DNA of 64,000 nt, taken from positions 1 to 64,000 of the forward strand of contig NZ_AKJW01000082.1 of NCBI RefSeq assembly GCF_000282135.1, read 5' to 3'. The notes under the pieces are model-generated. The model did not search any database. It worked only from the letters and a program-made list of their open reading frames with translations, and had not been told where the DNA came from. Each line of letters begins with the position of its first letter. Position 1 is the stretch's first letter. The translations under genes and the position numbers were made by a program. The stretch is from Herbaspirillum sp. CF444 (GTDB lineage Bacteria; Pseudomonadota; Gammaproteobacteria; Burkholderiales; Burkholderiaceae_D). Shown here piece by piece: positions 55,108-63,455 of the stretch.

Positions 55108-57147
55108 ATGCCGGCTGCCCTGCGCTTGCTGTTGTCGTTGTTGATGTGGACATTGCTGACCGCAGGCGTCGCCTCGGCGCAAGTGCTCTCGCTCGACCAC
55201 GGCAGGGAAGACCTGCAAGGCCACGTTTCGGTGCTGATCGACGCCGGCAAGTCGCTCAAATTCCGCGACGTTTCGGATCCCGTCCAGCGCCCGCGCTTCA
55301 CCCATCTCGACAGCGACCTCAACGCCGGCCTGCTGGACGCCACCGTATGGCTGCGCTTCGAAGTCCGGCGTGCGCCCGGACGCGACCAGGAATGGTGGCT
55401 GGAAGTGCAGCCCAACACCATCGAGCACGCGGTGCTGTACATCCCCGATTTCGACGGCAGCTACAGTGCGCGCGTCTCCGGCAGCACCGTGCCGTTTGCG
55501 CAACGCGACCTGCGCTATCGCAATCCGGTGTTCAAGCTGCACGTGTGGGGCACGCGGCCGCAGGTGCTCTACCTCAAGATCAAGACGCGCGGCACCGTGG
55601 CGCCGCGCCTGACCTTGTGGCAGCCGGCCGCCTTCCTCGAAGCGGCCGGGCGCGAGCAACTGGCCTTCGGTCTCTACCTCGGCGCCTACGCCATGCTGGT
55701 GCTGGCCAGCTTCTGGTTCGAGCTGGCCCTGCGCGACGGCGTCTACCGCAGCTTCGGCGTCTGTCTGCTGACCTGCATGCTGCTGACGCTGGGCGACACC
55801 GGCCTGCTGTCGCAGTACGTGTTCCCGGAGCAGCCGCATCTTGCGCGCACGGCGTTCGGGCTGGTGATCGCGTTCAGCCTGTACGCCTGCGTCGATTTCC
55901 TGCTCCGCTTCCTCGGCATGTCCCGCCGCTATCCGCGCCTGACGCGCTGGTACGCCGGCGCCGCCGCGTTGCTGTCCGCGTTGGCCGCCGCCGGGGTGCT
56001 GATCTTCGGTTACGCGGAAACCATGCGCGTGCTGTCGGTGGCGTTGACCTTCTGCATCGCACCGGTCGCCTTCGCGTTATTGGTCAAGCCCGCGCTCGAC
56101 AGCACCCAGGAGATCCGCTACGCGTTATTGGTCACCGGCGTGCTGATGTTCCTGAGCCTGATGGTGCAGTTCCTGCTGCGGCTCGGTTATATCGAGCGCA
56201 ACTGGGTCAGCGAGTATTCGGTGTTCATCGCCTCGCTGCTGTTTTTCCTGATCGTGTATTACGCCATGAGTCGCCGCTATTCAGCCTTGCGCGCGGCCAA
56301 ACAGGCGGCGCAAAGGAAACTGCTGGAAGTCTCGCAACAGACCGAGCTGTATCTGGAGCAGCAGGTAACCATGCGCACCGAGGATCTGCAGCGCGCCATG
56401 GCGACGGTGGAGCGGGCGCTGGAGCAGGAGCGGGCCGCCTACGCAGAGCAGCGCCAGTTCATCGCCACCGTGTCGCACGAACTGCGCACGCCGCTGGCGG
56501 TGATCGACGCCACCGCGCAGAATCTTGAACGCGACATCGGACCGGCTCCCGGCAAGGCGCTGGCGCGGCTGGAAAAAATCCGCCAGGCCTCGGAGCGCTT
56601 GTCGTCGCTGTTCGACACTTACCTGAGCAACAACCGTCTTGATGTACTGTCGCAAGGACCCATGCCGACCGACACTTGCCTGCAGCCGCTGCTGGAAGAT
56701 GCCATTGCAGCGGCGCAGCCGCTCGGCGATCGCCATACGTTCATCCTGGAAAAAGAGGGCATGCCGCCCGGCATCTGGTCCGATCCAGATCTGCTGCGGC
56801 TGGTGTTGCGCACGCTGGCCGACAATGCGGTCAAATACACGCCGTCCGGCACCACGGTGCGCCTGCGCGCGGCGACGCTGGCGGATGGCTGGCACATCGA
56901 CATTTCGGACGACGGTCCGGGCATTCCGGAGGATGAACGCGGGCGGATTTTCGAGCGCTATTTCCGTGGCCGCTCATCGAGCGGCAACGCCGGCAGCGGC
57001 CTCGGCCTGGCGCTCGCGAGACAGCTGGTGGAAACCCTGGGCGGGACCCTCAGGCTCGATACGGAAAGCCGCCAGGGCGCGACCTTCCGCATCTGGCTGC
57101 CGGGCAAGCCGGCAGCCGGCGCCGCGAACGAGCGCCGCGGATCATAG
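55108..57147 (+). CDS. Sensor histidine kinase with 7TMR-DISM input
   Basis: 679 residues. Signal-like N-terminus (LLLSLLMWTLLTAGVASAQ), a periplasmic 7TMR-DISMED2-type beta domain (about 30-175, with TVWLRFEVRR and WWLEVQP), seven membrane helices (about 185-390), and a coiled coil. HisKA follows with the phosphoacceptor His in IATVSHELRTPLAVID (about 456), then HATPase with LADNAVKYTPSG, DDGPGIPEDERGRIFERYFRG and GSGLGLALARQL. DISM domains are thought to bind small ligands or carbohydrate. A GTG at 55066 falls inside the terminator hairpin, so 55108 is preferred. Convergent with RR2, its likely partner. Confidence 0.9.
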   Translation: MPAALRLLLSLLMWTLLTAGVASAQVLSLDHGREDLQGHVSVLIDAGKSLKFRDVSDPVQRPRFTHLDSDLNAGLLDATVWLRFEVRRAPGRDQEWWLEVQPNTIEHAVLYIPDFDGSYSARVSGSTVPFAQRDLRYRNPVFKLHVWGTRPQVLYLKIKTRGTVAPRLTLWQPAAFLEAAGREQLAFGLYLGAYAMLVLASFWFELALRDGVYRSFGVCLLTCMLLTLGDTGLLSQYVFPEQPHLARTAFGLVIAFSLYACVDFLLRFLGMSRRYPRLTRWYAGAAALLSALAAAGVLIFGYAETMRVLSVALTFCIAPVAFALLVKPALDSTQEIRYALLVTGVLMFLSLMVQFLLRLGYIERNWVSEYSVFIASLLFFLIVYYAMSRRYSALRAAKQAAQRKLLEVSQQTELYLEQQVTMRTEDLQRAMATVERALEQERAAYAEQRQFIATVSHELRTPLAVIDATAQNLERDIGPAPGKALARLEKIRQASERLSSLFDTYLSNNRLDVLSQGPMPTDTCLQPLLEDAIAAAQPLGDRHTFILEKEGMPPGIWSDPDLLRLVLRTLADNAVKYTPSGTTVRLRAATLADGWHIDISDDGPGIPEDERGRIFERYFRGRSSSGNAGSGLGLALARQLVETLGGTLRLDTESRQGATFRIWLPGKPAAGAANERRGS

Positions 57148-57149
57148 CG

Positions 57150-57821
57150 TCACTGCAAGCTTACCGACACCGACAGGCGGTAGCCGATGCCGTGGTCGGT
57201 GTGCAGCGGCAGTTCGCTGCCGCTGGCTTTGTTCCAGCGACGCCGCAGACGGCTGACCAATTGATCCAGGCGGCGGTCGTCATAGTCCAGCCAGTTGAAG
57301 CCGAAGGCGGTGGCGATGGTCCTGCGCGTCACGGTGGAGCGTTGCGATTGCGACTGGTTGATCAATAATTCCATCAACTGCATTTCCTGGGTGTTGAGTT
57401 TTTCCTGGTGGCCGTCGGGCGAGCACAGCTGGCGCTTGACGCGGTCCAATCGCCAGCCTTCGGCGCCGAAACGGCGCACCATCGGCGCCATGTAGGCCGA
57501 CAGCATGTCGGGCCCGATCGGCTTGGTCAGGTACTGATCGGCGTATTCGCGCAGGCCGCGGATTTTTTCGTCGAGGTCGCCGCGTTCGGACAGGATCACC
57601 ACGCCCGCCTGCGGCCGTGCGTCATGCAGGCATTGCGCCGCCTTGTAACCGGCGCCGTCGGGCAGGTCGATGTCGATCATGGCGATATCGGCGCGCGGGA
57701 TGTAGGGGATGAAATCTTCCACGCTGTCGGCTTCGAACACGCGATGGCCGTCCCTGATCAATGCCGAGCTGAATTCGCGTCGCCCCGCCGCCGTTCTTTC
57801 CAGTACCAGAATATTCGCCAT
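57150..57821 (-). CDS. Response-regulator-like protein, paralogue of RR1 (RR2)
   Basis: 223 residues. The receiver keeps phosphoacceptor Asp50 (AMIDIDLPDG) and Lys (LTKPIGP), but the metal-binding acidic pair is Glu8-Arg9 (VLERTAAG) rather than two acids, and the Thr/Ser position is Ser (VILSERG). The C-terminal DNA-binding part WLDYDDRRLDQLVSRLRRRWNK and LPLHTDHGIGYRL nearly repeats that of RR1. The start at 57821 is chosen by alignment with RR1. It ends 2 bases from the kinase stop codon in convergent orientation. It may be phosphorylated poorly or act independently of phosphorylation. Confidence 0.88.
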   Translation of the reverse strand: MANILVLERTAAGRREFSSALIRDGHRVFEADSVEDFIPYIPRADIAMIDIDLPDGAGYKAAQCLHDARPQAGVVILSERGDLDEKIRGLREYADQYLTKPIGPDMLSAYMAPMVRRFGAEGWRLDRVKRQLCSPDGHQEKLNTQEMQLMELLINQSQSQRSTVTRRTIATAFGFNWLDYDDRRLDQLVSRLRRRWNKASGSELPLHTDHGIGYRLSVSVSLQ

Positions 57822-58139
57822 ACGCCCGCCTCGCCTGTGAGTTTTTGATGTTGTATGCGCCGGTATTCGTTGGTGGAAATGTGATCGATCCGGCAATGCG
57901 CGAATTATGGAGAGGGTGGTTCCGCGAGGGAAGATGCCGCAAGGAATCGTTAACAATTGTTGACAAAATATGCAGCGAAAAACGATGTTTCGGCGAGATA
58001 TTTTTCCGTATGGAAACCTTGGCGGGGTGCAGCATCCAAGCCGGCGCTTTCCAGTATCATGTCGGTTTTCCGGAAGGAAGATTTCCTTCCGGCATCCGAA
58101 TGCCAACCGCAGCACTCCATCGTACGACACGAGCATTCC
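57822..58139. other. 318-bp divergent region between RR2 and RR3
   Basis: No gene. It holds a TTGACA (57960-57965) without a good -10 on the plus strand, a near-palindrome GTTAACAATTGTTGAC and a perfect 10-bp inverted repeat at 58070-58092 close to RR3. No GTCAG decamer was found here. Confidence 0.5.
58070..58092. promoter_or_regulatory. Perfect palindrome upstream of RR3
   Basis: CCGGAAGGAA, a 3-bp spacer (GAT) and TTCCTTCCGG, ending 47 bp before the RR3 start codon. It is either an operator or a 5'-leader hairpin. Confidence 0.5.
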
Positions 58140-58865
58140 ATGAGAATCGCCATACTGGAAGACGACCCGGCCGAGGCCGCACTGGTGCAGCACATCCTGA
58201 CGGGCGCGGGACATGCCTGCACGCTGTTCGGCGCCGGCACGCAGCTCATCGATGCGCTTGGCAGCCAGCGCTTCGACCTGCTGGTGCTGGACTGGATGCT
58301 GCCCGACATGACCGGACACGACGTCGTCAACTGGGTGCGCAGCCATCTGAGCGCGCAGGTGCTGGTCTTGTTCCTGAGCAATCGCGCGCTGGAAGAAAAC
58401 ATCGTGCTGGCGTTGATGGCCGGTGGCGACGACTACATGGTCAAGCCGGCGCGCCGTGCCGAATTGCTGGCGCGCGTGCATGCCCTGGCGCGGCGTCTGC
58501 CGGCGCCGCAAGCGGAGTCGAATGTCAGCGTGCCGACCGCCGACGACAGCATCGAAGTCGGCGCCTACCGTTTCAATCGCATCCTCAAGCAAGCCTCTTT
58601 GCGCGGCCGCCCGGTCGAACTCAAGCCCAAGGAATTCGACATCGCCTATGCGTTGTTCCGCAATCTTGGCGGCATCGTCTCGCGCGAACAACTGACTGAA
58701 GAAGTGTGGGGCCGCGATCTCGTCATGACTTCGCGCACGCTCGACACGCACATCTCCAACGTGCGCAGCAAGCTGGCGCTGAAGCCGGAAAACCAGGTCA
58801 AGCTGACCACCATCTACACGCTCGGTTATCGGCTCGACAGTCTCGACGCCGCTGCAGCGGCGTAA
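58140..58865 (+). CDS. OmpR-family response regulator (RR3)
   Basis: 241 residues. A canonical receiver: Glu7-Asp8 (AILEDDPAEA), Asp51 (LLVLDWMLPD), Ser in LFLSNRA, and Lys in YMVKPARR. The full winged-helix output domain has PVELKPKEFDIAYALFRNLGG, SREQLTEEVWG, TSRTLDTHISNVRSKL and TIYTLGYRL. It is not a close relative of RR1/RR2. Convergent with the CHASE2 kinase gene, the most likely partner. Start ATG 58140. Confidence 0.92.
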   Translation: MRIAILEDDPAEAALVQHILTGAGHACTLFGAGTQLIDALGSQRFDLLVLDWMLPDMTGHDVVNWVRSHLSAQVLVLFLSNRALEENIVLALMAGGDDYMVKPARRAELLARVHALARRLPAPQAESNVSVPTADDSIEVGAYRFNRILKQASLRGRPVELKPKEFDIAYALFRNLGGIVSREQLTEEVWGRDLVMTSRTLDTHISNVRSKLALKPENQVKLTTIYTLGYRLDSLDAAAAA

Positions 58866-58884
58866 GCGCCGCCGCCCCTTCGAA

Positions 58885-61242
58885 TTATTCCGGTGCGCAG
58901 GGCAGGCGCATGATGAAGCAGGCGCCGCCATTGAGGTTGCTCGCGCCGACGCTGCCGCCGTGGTGTTCCACCACCGTCTTGACGAAAGTCAGTCCGAGTC
59001 CGGCACCGGGCTGGGTGCTGCCGGTCGCGCGATAGAAGGGCGTGAACAGTTGCGCCAGGTCGGCGTCGCTCAGGCCCGGGCCGCTGTCGTGAATGGAGCA
59101 GACCAACTGCGGCGGCTGCGCGTCGTGGTCGATGGACAGGCGGCATTCCACCAGCGCTTCGCGCGGACCGTATTTGATCGCATTCGACAGCAGGTTGCAC
59201 AAGGCGCGCACCAGCATCGCCCGGTCGCCGCGGACCCAGTACGCATCGCCGTCGGCGGCAATCGTTTCGAGGCGCACCTGGCGCTCGTTGGCCAGCGCCC
59301 ACATTTCATCGGCAGCGTCGGCCAGCAAGGAACGGAAATCGAGTTCTTCCGGCTGGTAGCTGCGCGATTCGGCACGCGCCAGCAGGATGAATTCATCGGC
59401 CAGCGACAGCGTGACGTGGACCGATTTTTCTATACGGCGGAACAGGGTTTCCTGATCAAGCGCGACCTGGCCGCTGCGATGCAATTCCAGTGTCGCCAGG
59501 ATCGCCGATTGCGGCGCGCGCATGTCGTGCGAAATGAAGTTGAGGCTTTCATCGCGCAGGCGCAACGTCGCGCGCAGCGCGGTCACGTCCGCCAGCGAGA
59601 TGATCCAGCCGAGCATGTCGCCGTTTGACTGGCGCGACGGCGTGCTGCGGATCATGAACATGCGCCGCTGGGGATCGATGGCTTCGATGCCGTCTCCCGA
59701 CGAGGCAGGCGCGGTCAGCAAATCCCGCCACAGCGCATCTTCCAGCGTAGCGGCGGTGGCATGGAACGGCGCCAGCAGCAGTTGCACGTCCTGGCCGCGC
59801 GCCGGTGTGATGCCGAGGCTCATGAACAATTCCAGCGCCTTGCGGTTGTACAGCATCACCACGCCGTTGCAGTCGATCACCACGTTGGCGTCCGGCATGC
59901 TGTTGAGGTTGTCGCTGACGAACTGATGCAGGTCGAGCATGCGCCGCGTGGCCGTGCGCGCAGCGTCGATGCGTCGCTCGAAGAAGTCCCACAGGCGACG
60001 CTCGCCGGGGCGGGCCGGCGTTGCAGAAAACGGCGCGGAAGTAGCCAGCCGGCCGGTTTCTTCATCGAGGTAACGCAACGCGACTTCGAGGCGGCGCCAG
60101 CTCCACAGCGGATAGATCAGCCACAGCAACAGCAGCGCCGCCGACGGCGCCAGCCAGACGTCGTATTGCAGCAGGATCGCGCACAGGCCGCCGACCAGCA
60201 CCGTCAGCACGCCCGTGAGCGCCAGTGCATAGCGCGGCGACAGATACATGAAACCGATCAGCACCAGCAGCGCCGGCAACGCCGCGAAGGCGATGCGTGC
60301 AACATGGGGCGCAGCCGAAATCGAGCGACCGTCCTGCAGCGCCGCCAGCATGTTGGCATGCAGTTCGATGCCCGACATCAGTCCCTGACGGTTGGCTTGC
60401 GGCGCGGGGAAGACGTCGCCCAGGCCGGAAGCGGCTGCGCCCACCAGCACGTATTTGTCGCGGAAGAAGCGCGCCGGTACGACGCCGTGCAGCACGTCGA
60501 TGTACGACACGCGGATGAAATGTCCGGGCGGTCCGTAGAAAGGGATGTCAAGCAAATTGCGGTGGGCGGCCTGCGGCGCGCTTTGTTGTGCAATGACGTC
60601 GCTGCCGGCGGCGCCATGCGAACGATCGCCGTTTTCCAGCAATGCCAGCGCCAGCGTCTTCCATTCGCGTCCGCCCAGGGTTTCGTACAGCCAGGCGCCG
60701 CGCACGATGCCGTCGCTGCTGAAATTGAGCTGGATGTGGCCGAGTCCGGCGGCGGCCGTGGCGAATTCCGGGTAGGGCAACAGCGGCGCCAATCCGGCCT
60801 CGGTGCGCATGGTCAGGATCGGCAGCACCACGTGGCGGTTGCGGGCGATTGCCAGCGCCAGCGCATGGTCGGCGCCGGTTGCGTTGGCGTCCCCTTCGGT
60901 CAGGATCACATCGAAACCGATGGCGCGCGGCGCGCCGTTGTTGAGGATGTTCAGCAGCTGTGCATGGGTGCCGCGTTTCCATGGCCAGCGTCCTAGTTCG
61001 GCGATGCTTTTGTCGTCAATGGCGACAATGACGATGTTGTCCGGCGCCGGCCGTTCCAGCGTCGACATCAGGTAGTCGTAGATTTGCCGGTTGGGGACGC
61101 GCAGGCTGTCACCGTCGCCCAGCAAGAACGCAGCCGCCAGCGTGAGGAAAAACAGCGCCAGCCATTCGTTGCGCAACGACACGCGGCGCCGTGTGCCGGC
61201 CCAGCGCGAGCGGCCCCGTTCGCCGACAGGCGCGGAGACCAT
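58885..61242 (-). CDS. CHASE2-domain sensor histidine kinase
   Basis: 785 residues. An N-terminal membrane helix (LALFFLTLAAAFLL), then a periplasmic CHASE2 domain to about 330 (IVIVAIDDKSIAELGRWPW, GAPRAIGFDVILTEGD, YVLVGAAASGLGDVFPAP). A cluster of membrane helices follows (about 315-385), then a PAS-like domain (MPDANVVIDCNGVVMLYNRKA). HisKA has His in FISHDMRAPQSAIL (about 569) and HATPase carries NLLSNAIKYGPREA and GAGLGLTFVKTVVEHHGG. It starts 2 bases after the FecR-type gene stop, so both form an operon. CHASE2 kinases probably sense envelope or extracellular cues; the ligand is unknown. Confidence 0.92.
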   Translation of the reverse strand: MVSAPVGERGRSRWAGTRRRVSLRNEWLALFFLTLAAAFLLGDGDSLRVPNRQIYDYLMSTLERPAPDNIVIVAIDDKSIAELGRWPWKRGTHAQLLNILNNGAPRAIGFDVILTEGDANATGADHALALAIARNRHVVLPILTMRTEAGLAPLLPYPEFATAAAGLGHIQLNFSSDGIVRGAWLYETLGGREWKTLALALLENGDRSHGAAGSDVIAQQSAPQAAHRNLLDIPFYGPPGHFIRVSYIDVLHGVVPARFFRDKYVLVGAAASGLGDVFPAPQANRQGLMSGIELHANMLAALQDGRSISAAPHVARIAFAALPALLVLIGFMYLSPRYALALTGVLTVLVGGLCAILLQYDVWLAPSAALLLLWLIYPLWSWRRLEVALRYLDEETGRLATSAPFSATPARPGERRLWDFFERRIDAARTATRRMLDLHQFVSDNLNSMPDANVVIDCNGVVMLYNRKALELFMSLGITPARGQDVQLLLAPFHATAATLEDALWRDLLTAPASSGDGIEAIDPQRRMFMIRSTPSRQSNGDMLGWIISLADVTALRATLRLRDESLNFISHDMRAPQSAILATLELHRSGQVALDQETLFRRIEKSVHVTLSLADEFILLARAESRSYQPEELDFRSLLADAADEMWALANERQVRLETIAADGDAYWVRGDRAMLVRALCNLLSNAIKYGPREALVECRLSIDHDAQPPQLVCSIHDSGPGLSDADLAQLFTPFYRATGSTQPGAGLGLTFVKTVVEHHGGSVGASNLNGGACFIMRLPCAPE

Positions 61243-61244
61243 GT

Positions 61245-62957
61245 TCAGTTACCGCGCACCGGCGCATCGCCGGCATTGAGTGAACCGCCCGAACCGGTGG
61301 TCCAGCGCCGCTCGACCACGATGCGTTGCGCCGGCGAATACGGACCGCGGTATCCGTCGGCCTCGATGCTTTGCAGGCGCGCGTAGTAGACGCCCGCAGG
61401 CGGCAGCGGGAAGGATGCGTGCGGCTCGGCCGTGTCGGCGTGCAGCAGGATGGTTTCAAAGCCGGCGCTGGCCGAGACGTCGAACACGAAGCTCTGACCC
61501 GTTTCGCCGGACCACGAGAAATTGATGGCGTCTTGTCCCTGACTGGCCACGGGCGCCTGTTGCGACGGCAGCACCAGGCATTGCTTGACGTCGCTCCACG
61601 GCCCCTGGTCGGATTGGCCGCCGTGCATGTCGATGGTGGCGATGCGCCAGAAGAATTGGCCTTGCTCCAGATTATCTTGCGTGTAGGACGTCGAGCTGAT
61701 GTCGGTCTTGTCCAGCAGCAGCCGGGTGAATCCGGCATCGGTCGCGATCTGGAGGCGATAACGCGAATCGGCGCCGGCTTCGGCCCATTTGAAATTGACC
61801 GCCAGAGGTTGACCGTCGGCCACGCCGCGCAGCTTGGCGCCGGGCTCCTGCTGGAACGGCGCGAACGGACGCGCCTTGAGGCGGAATTTGCTGACGGTCT
61901 CCTTGCCTTCCAGGCCGCTGTGGTCGATCGCGGCGGCACGCACGTAATAGTCGCCGTCGGGCAGTTCGGCGACACGCGCCTGGGTGCCGTCGTTGGTGTT
62001 GGCGTCAACGCGCACATCAGCCACTTGCTGCAAACCGCCGGCGTCGGTAGCGACGCTGACGCGGAACGCCGCGGCGTCCGCCTGGCGCAAGCCGAAGCGC
62101 ACCGGCAGGCGTTCCTGCACGGCGGTGGCGGCCAGCACCGGTGCTGCCGGTAGCAGCACCGGTGCAGATATTTTCCCGCCGCCGGCGGCGATGGCGCCGA
62201 AGTTGGCGCGCACCTCGCGCGTTTGCGCAGCATTGCGGCGATCATCGGGCGCGACCTTGACGGTGCCTTCGAGCACTTCGTTGTAGCTGTGTTCGCCGTC
62301 GAAATTGACGCGGAAACGGGTACCGCGCACGCCGGCGATGGCCAGCGGAGTCTGCACTTCGTACCGGCTCTTCGACGCTGAGAACCGCGTCACCTGCGAA
62401 GTGATGCGGCCTTTTTTGAGCGTTAGCGTGGTGCGCGGACTATCGGTGTATGCCTGGATTTGCAGGGTGCTCAGCTGCAGGCTGCTGGCCGGCGGCAGCG
62501 CAAAGGTGGTGCCGTCCTGCAATTGCAGCGTGACGAAGCCGTCGTCCGAAGTGACGATCAGCGCACCTTCGCTCAGTCGCGCGCCGGCTTTGCTGGCGAG
62601 CACGTCGCCGTCCTTGCTGATGATGCTGACTTCGCCCTGCGCCGCGACGATGGTCGCGAAGGCGTTGCGGTCGGGCAGCAGGCGCGCAGGGATGGCGATG
62701 GAGGTGCCGACCGGAATCCTGCGGTCATTGGTGATGCCGTTGAGCTTGCCGATCGCCAACCAGTTACCGGAATTGCCCGTGAAGCGCTGCGCGATCGAGG
62801 ACAAGGTTTCGTTACGTGAAATGCCGTAGACGATGCCGTCAGGCTGCTTGCCGATCTGTCCCGGCGCGTTGGCGCGCATGGTCTGGGCCGATACCGGAAT
62901 GATCGCGAGCAAAAGCGTCCCGGTCAGCACAGCGTTGCTGCTCATTGTTTTTTTCAT
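61245..62957 (-). CDS. LysM-FecR-FN3-like envelope protein
   Basis: 570 residues. Signal peptide (VLTGTLLLAIIPVSAQ), a LysM peptidoglycan-binding domain (about 38-88: YGISRNETLSSIAQRF, IPVGTSIAIP), and a FecR domain (about 100-215: QGEVSIISKDGDVLASKAG, SRYEVQTPLAIAGVRGTRFRV, NEVLEGTVKV). Several fibronectin-III-like units follow to the end. FecR/LysM proteins next to CHASE2 sensors are a known gene pair; the FecR part may bind wall and pass a signal to the kinase encoded 2 bases downstream. Two GTCAG decamers lie upstream. Start ATG 62957; no strong ribosome site, and ATG 62945 is an alternative. Confidence 0.85.
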   Translation of the reverse strand: MKKTMSSNAVLTGTLLLAIIPVSAQTMRANAPGQIGKQPDGIVYGISRNETLSSIAQRFTGNSGNWLAIGKLNGITNDRRIPVGTSIAIPARLLPDRNAFATIVAAQGEVSIISKDGDVLASKAGARLSEGALIVTSDDGFVTLQLQDGTTFALPPASSLQLSTLQIQAYTDSPRTTLTLKKGRITSQVTRFSASKSRYEVQTPLAIAGVRGTRFRVNFDGEHSYNEVLEGTVKVAPDDRRNAAQTREVRANFGAIAAGGGKISAPVLLPAAPVLAATAVQERLPVRFGLRQADAAAFRVSVATDAGGLQQVADVRVDANTNDGTQARVAELPDGDYYVRAAAIDHSGLEGKETVSKFRLKARPFAPFQQEPGAKLRGVADGQPLAVNFKWAEAGADSRYRLQIATDAGFTRLLLDKTDISSTSYTQDNLEQGQFFWRIATIDMHGGQSDQGPWSDVKQCLVLPSQQAPVASQGQDAINFSWSGETGQSFVFDVSASAGFETILLHADTAEPHASFPLPPAGVYYARLQSIEADGYRGPYSPAQRIVVERRWTTGSGGSLNAGDAPVRGN

Positions 62958-63455
62958 TGGAAAAGCGCTACCCCGTTGTTGCAGAGTTATGTATTGGCCT
63001 TGGCGCCGGACCTTCACCCTGTCCCCTGCGGCCGTTGCCCATGCTTGCAGCACGGGCCGAGGTACCCGGCGAGGCGGCAAAGTTGCAGCGATTTTACTAC
63101 GGCCGCCGGACAGGCTTCTGACACGTCCTGACCCGTTTCATACGGTAAAAGCTTGCCTGCACCCAGGCGCCGCATTGCGCAACGTATCCTGGATTCTTAC
63201 CTGCATGTCGATGCCGCGGACCTTTTTGGCCGGGATATCGCAGGCAATGAAAGGCTCGCCATGGCGGTCGTGGAACGAGTTTCACGCGCTCGCATCAACG
63301 GGGCTTTCATGACTGCCTGGCTTAAATTTCCCAAACAGGCGGTTGACAACATTCCTGCTGTTGCACTTGGTTGCATTTATTCCAAAGCCGAAATCCCGCG
63401 GATTGCTTATCATCGCGGATGATGTTGCACAGAAACAGAACCCTTCCGGAACTCC
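62958..63455. other. 498-bp divergent intergenic region
   Basis: It holds the upstream region of the FecR-type gene (two GTCAG decamers at 63118-63132) and of the SbmA-like gene. A small inverted repeat ATCATC-GCG-GATGAT is at 63409-63423. An 89-codon reading frame at 63153 has no recognisable features and is not called. Confidence 0.5.
63118..63132 (-). promoter_or_regulatory. Two GTCAG decamers upstream of the FecR-type gene
   Basis: On the minus strand GTCAGGACGT and GTCAGAAGCC follow each other in exact 10-bp register (GTCAG at 63132-63128 and 63122-63118), about 160 bp before the start codon. They match the array at 42604-42663. Confidence 0.45.

Noticed and set aside
63153-63422. 89-codon open frame between the FecR-type and SbmA-like genes
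   Set aside because: No ribosome site, no recognisable fold, and it overlaps the regulatory region with the decamer pair.
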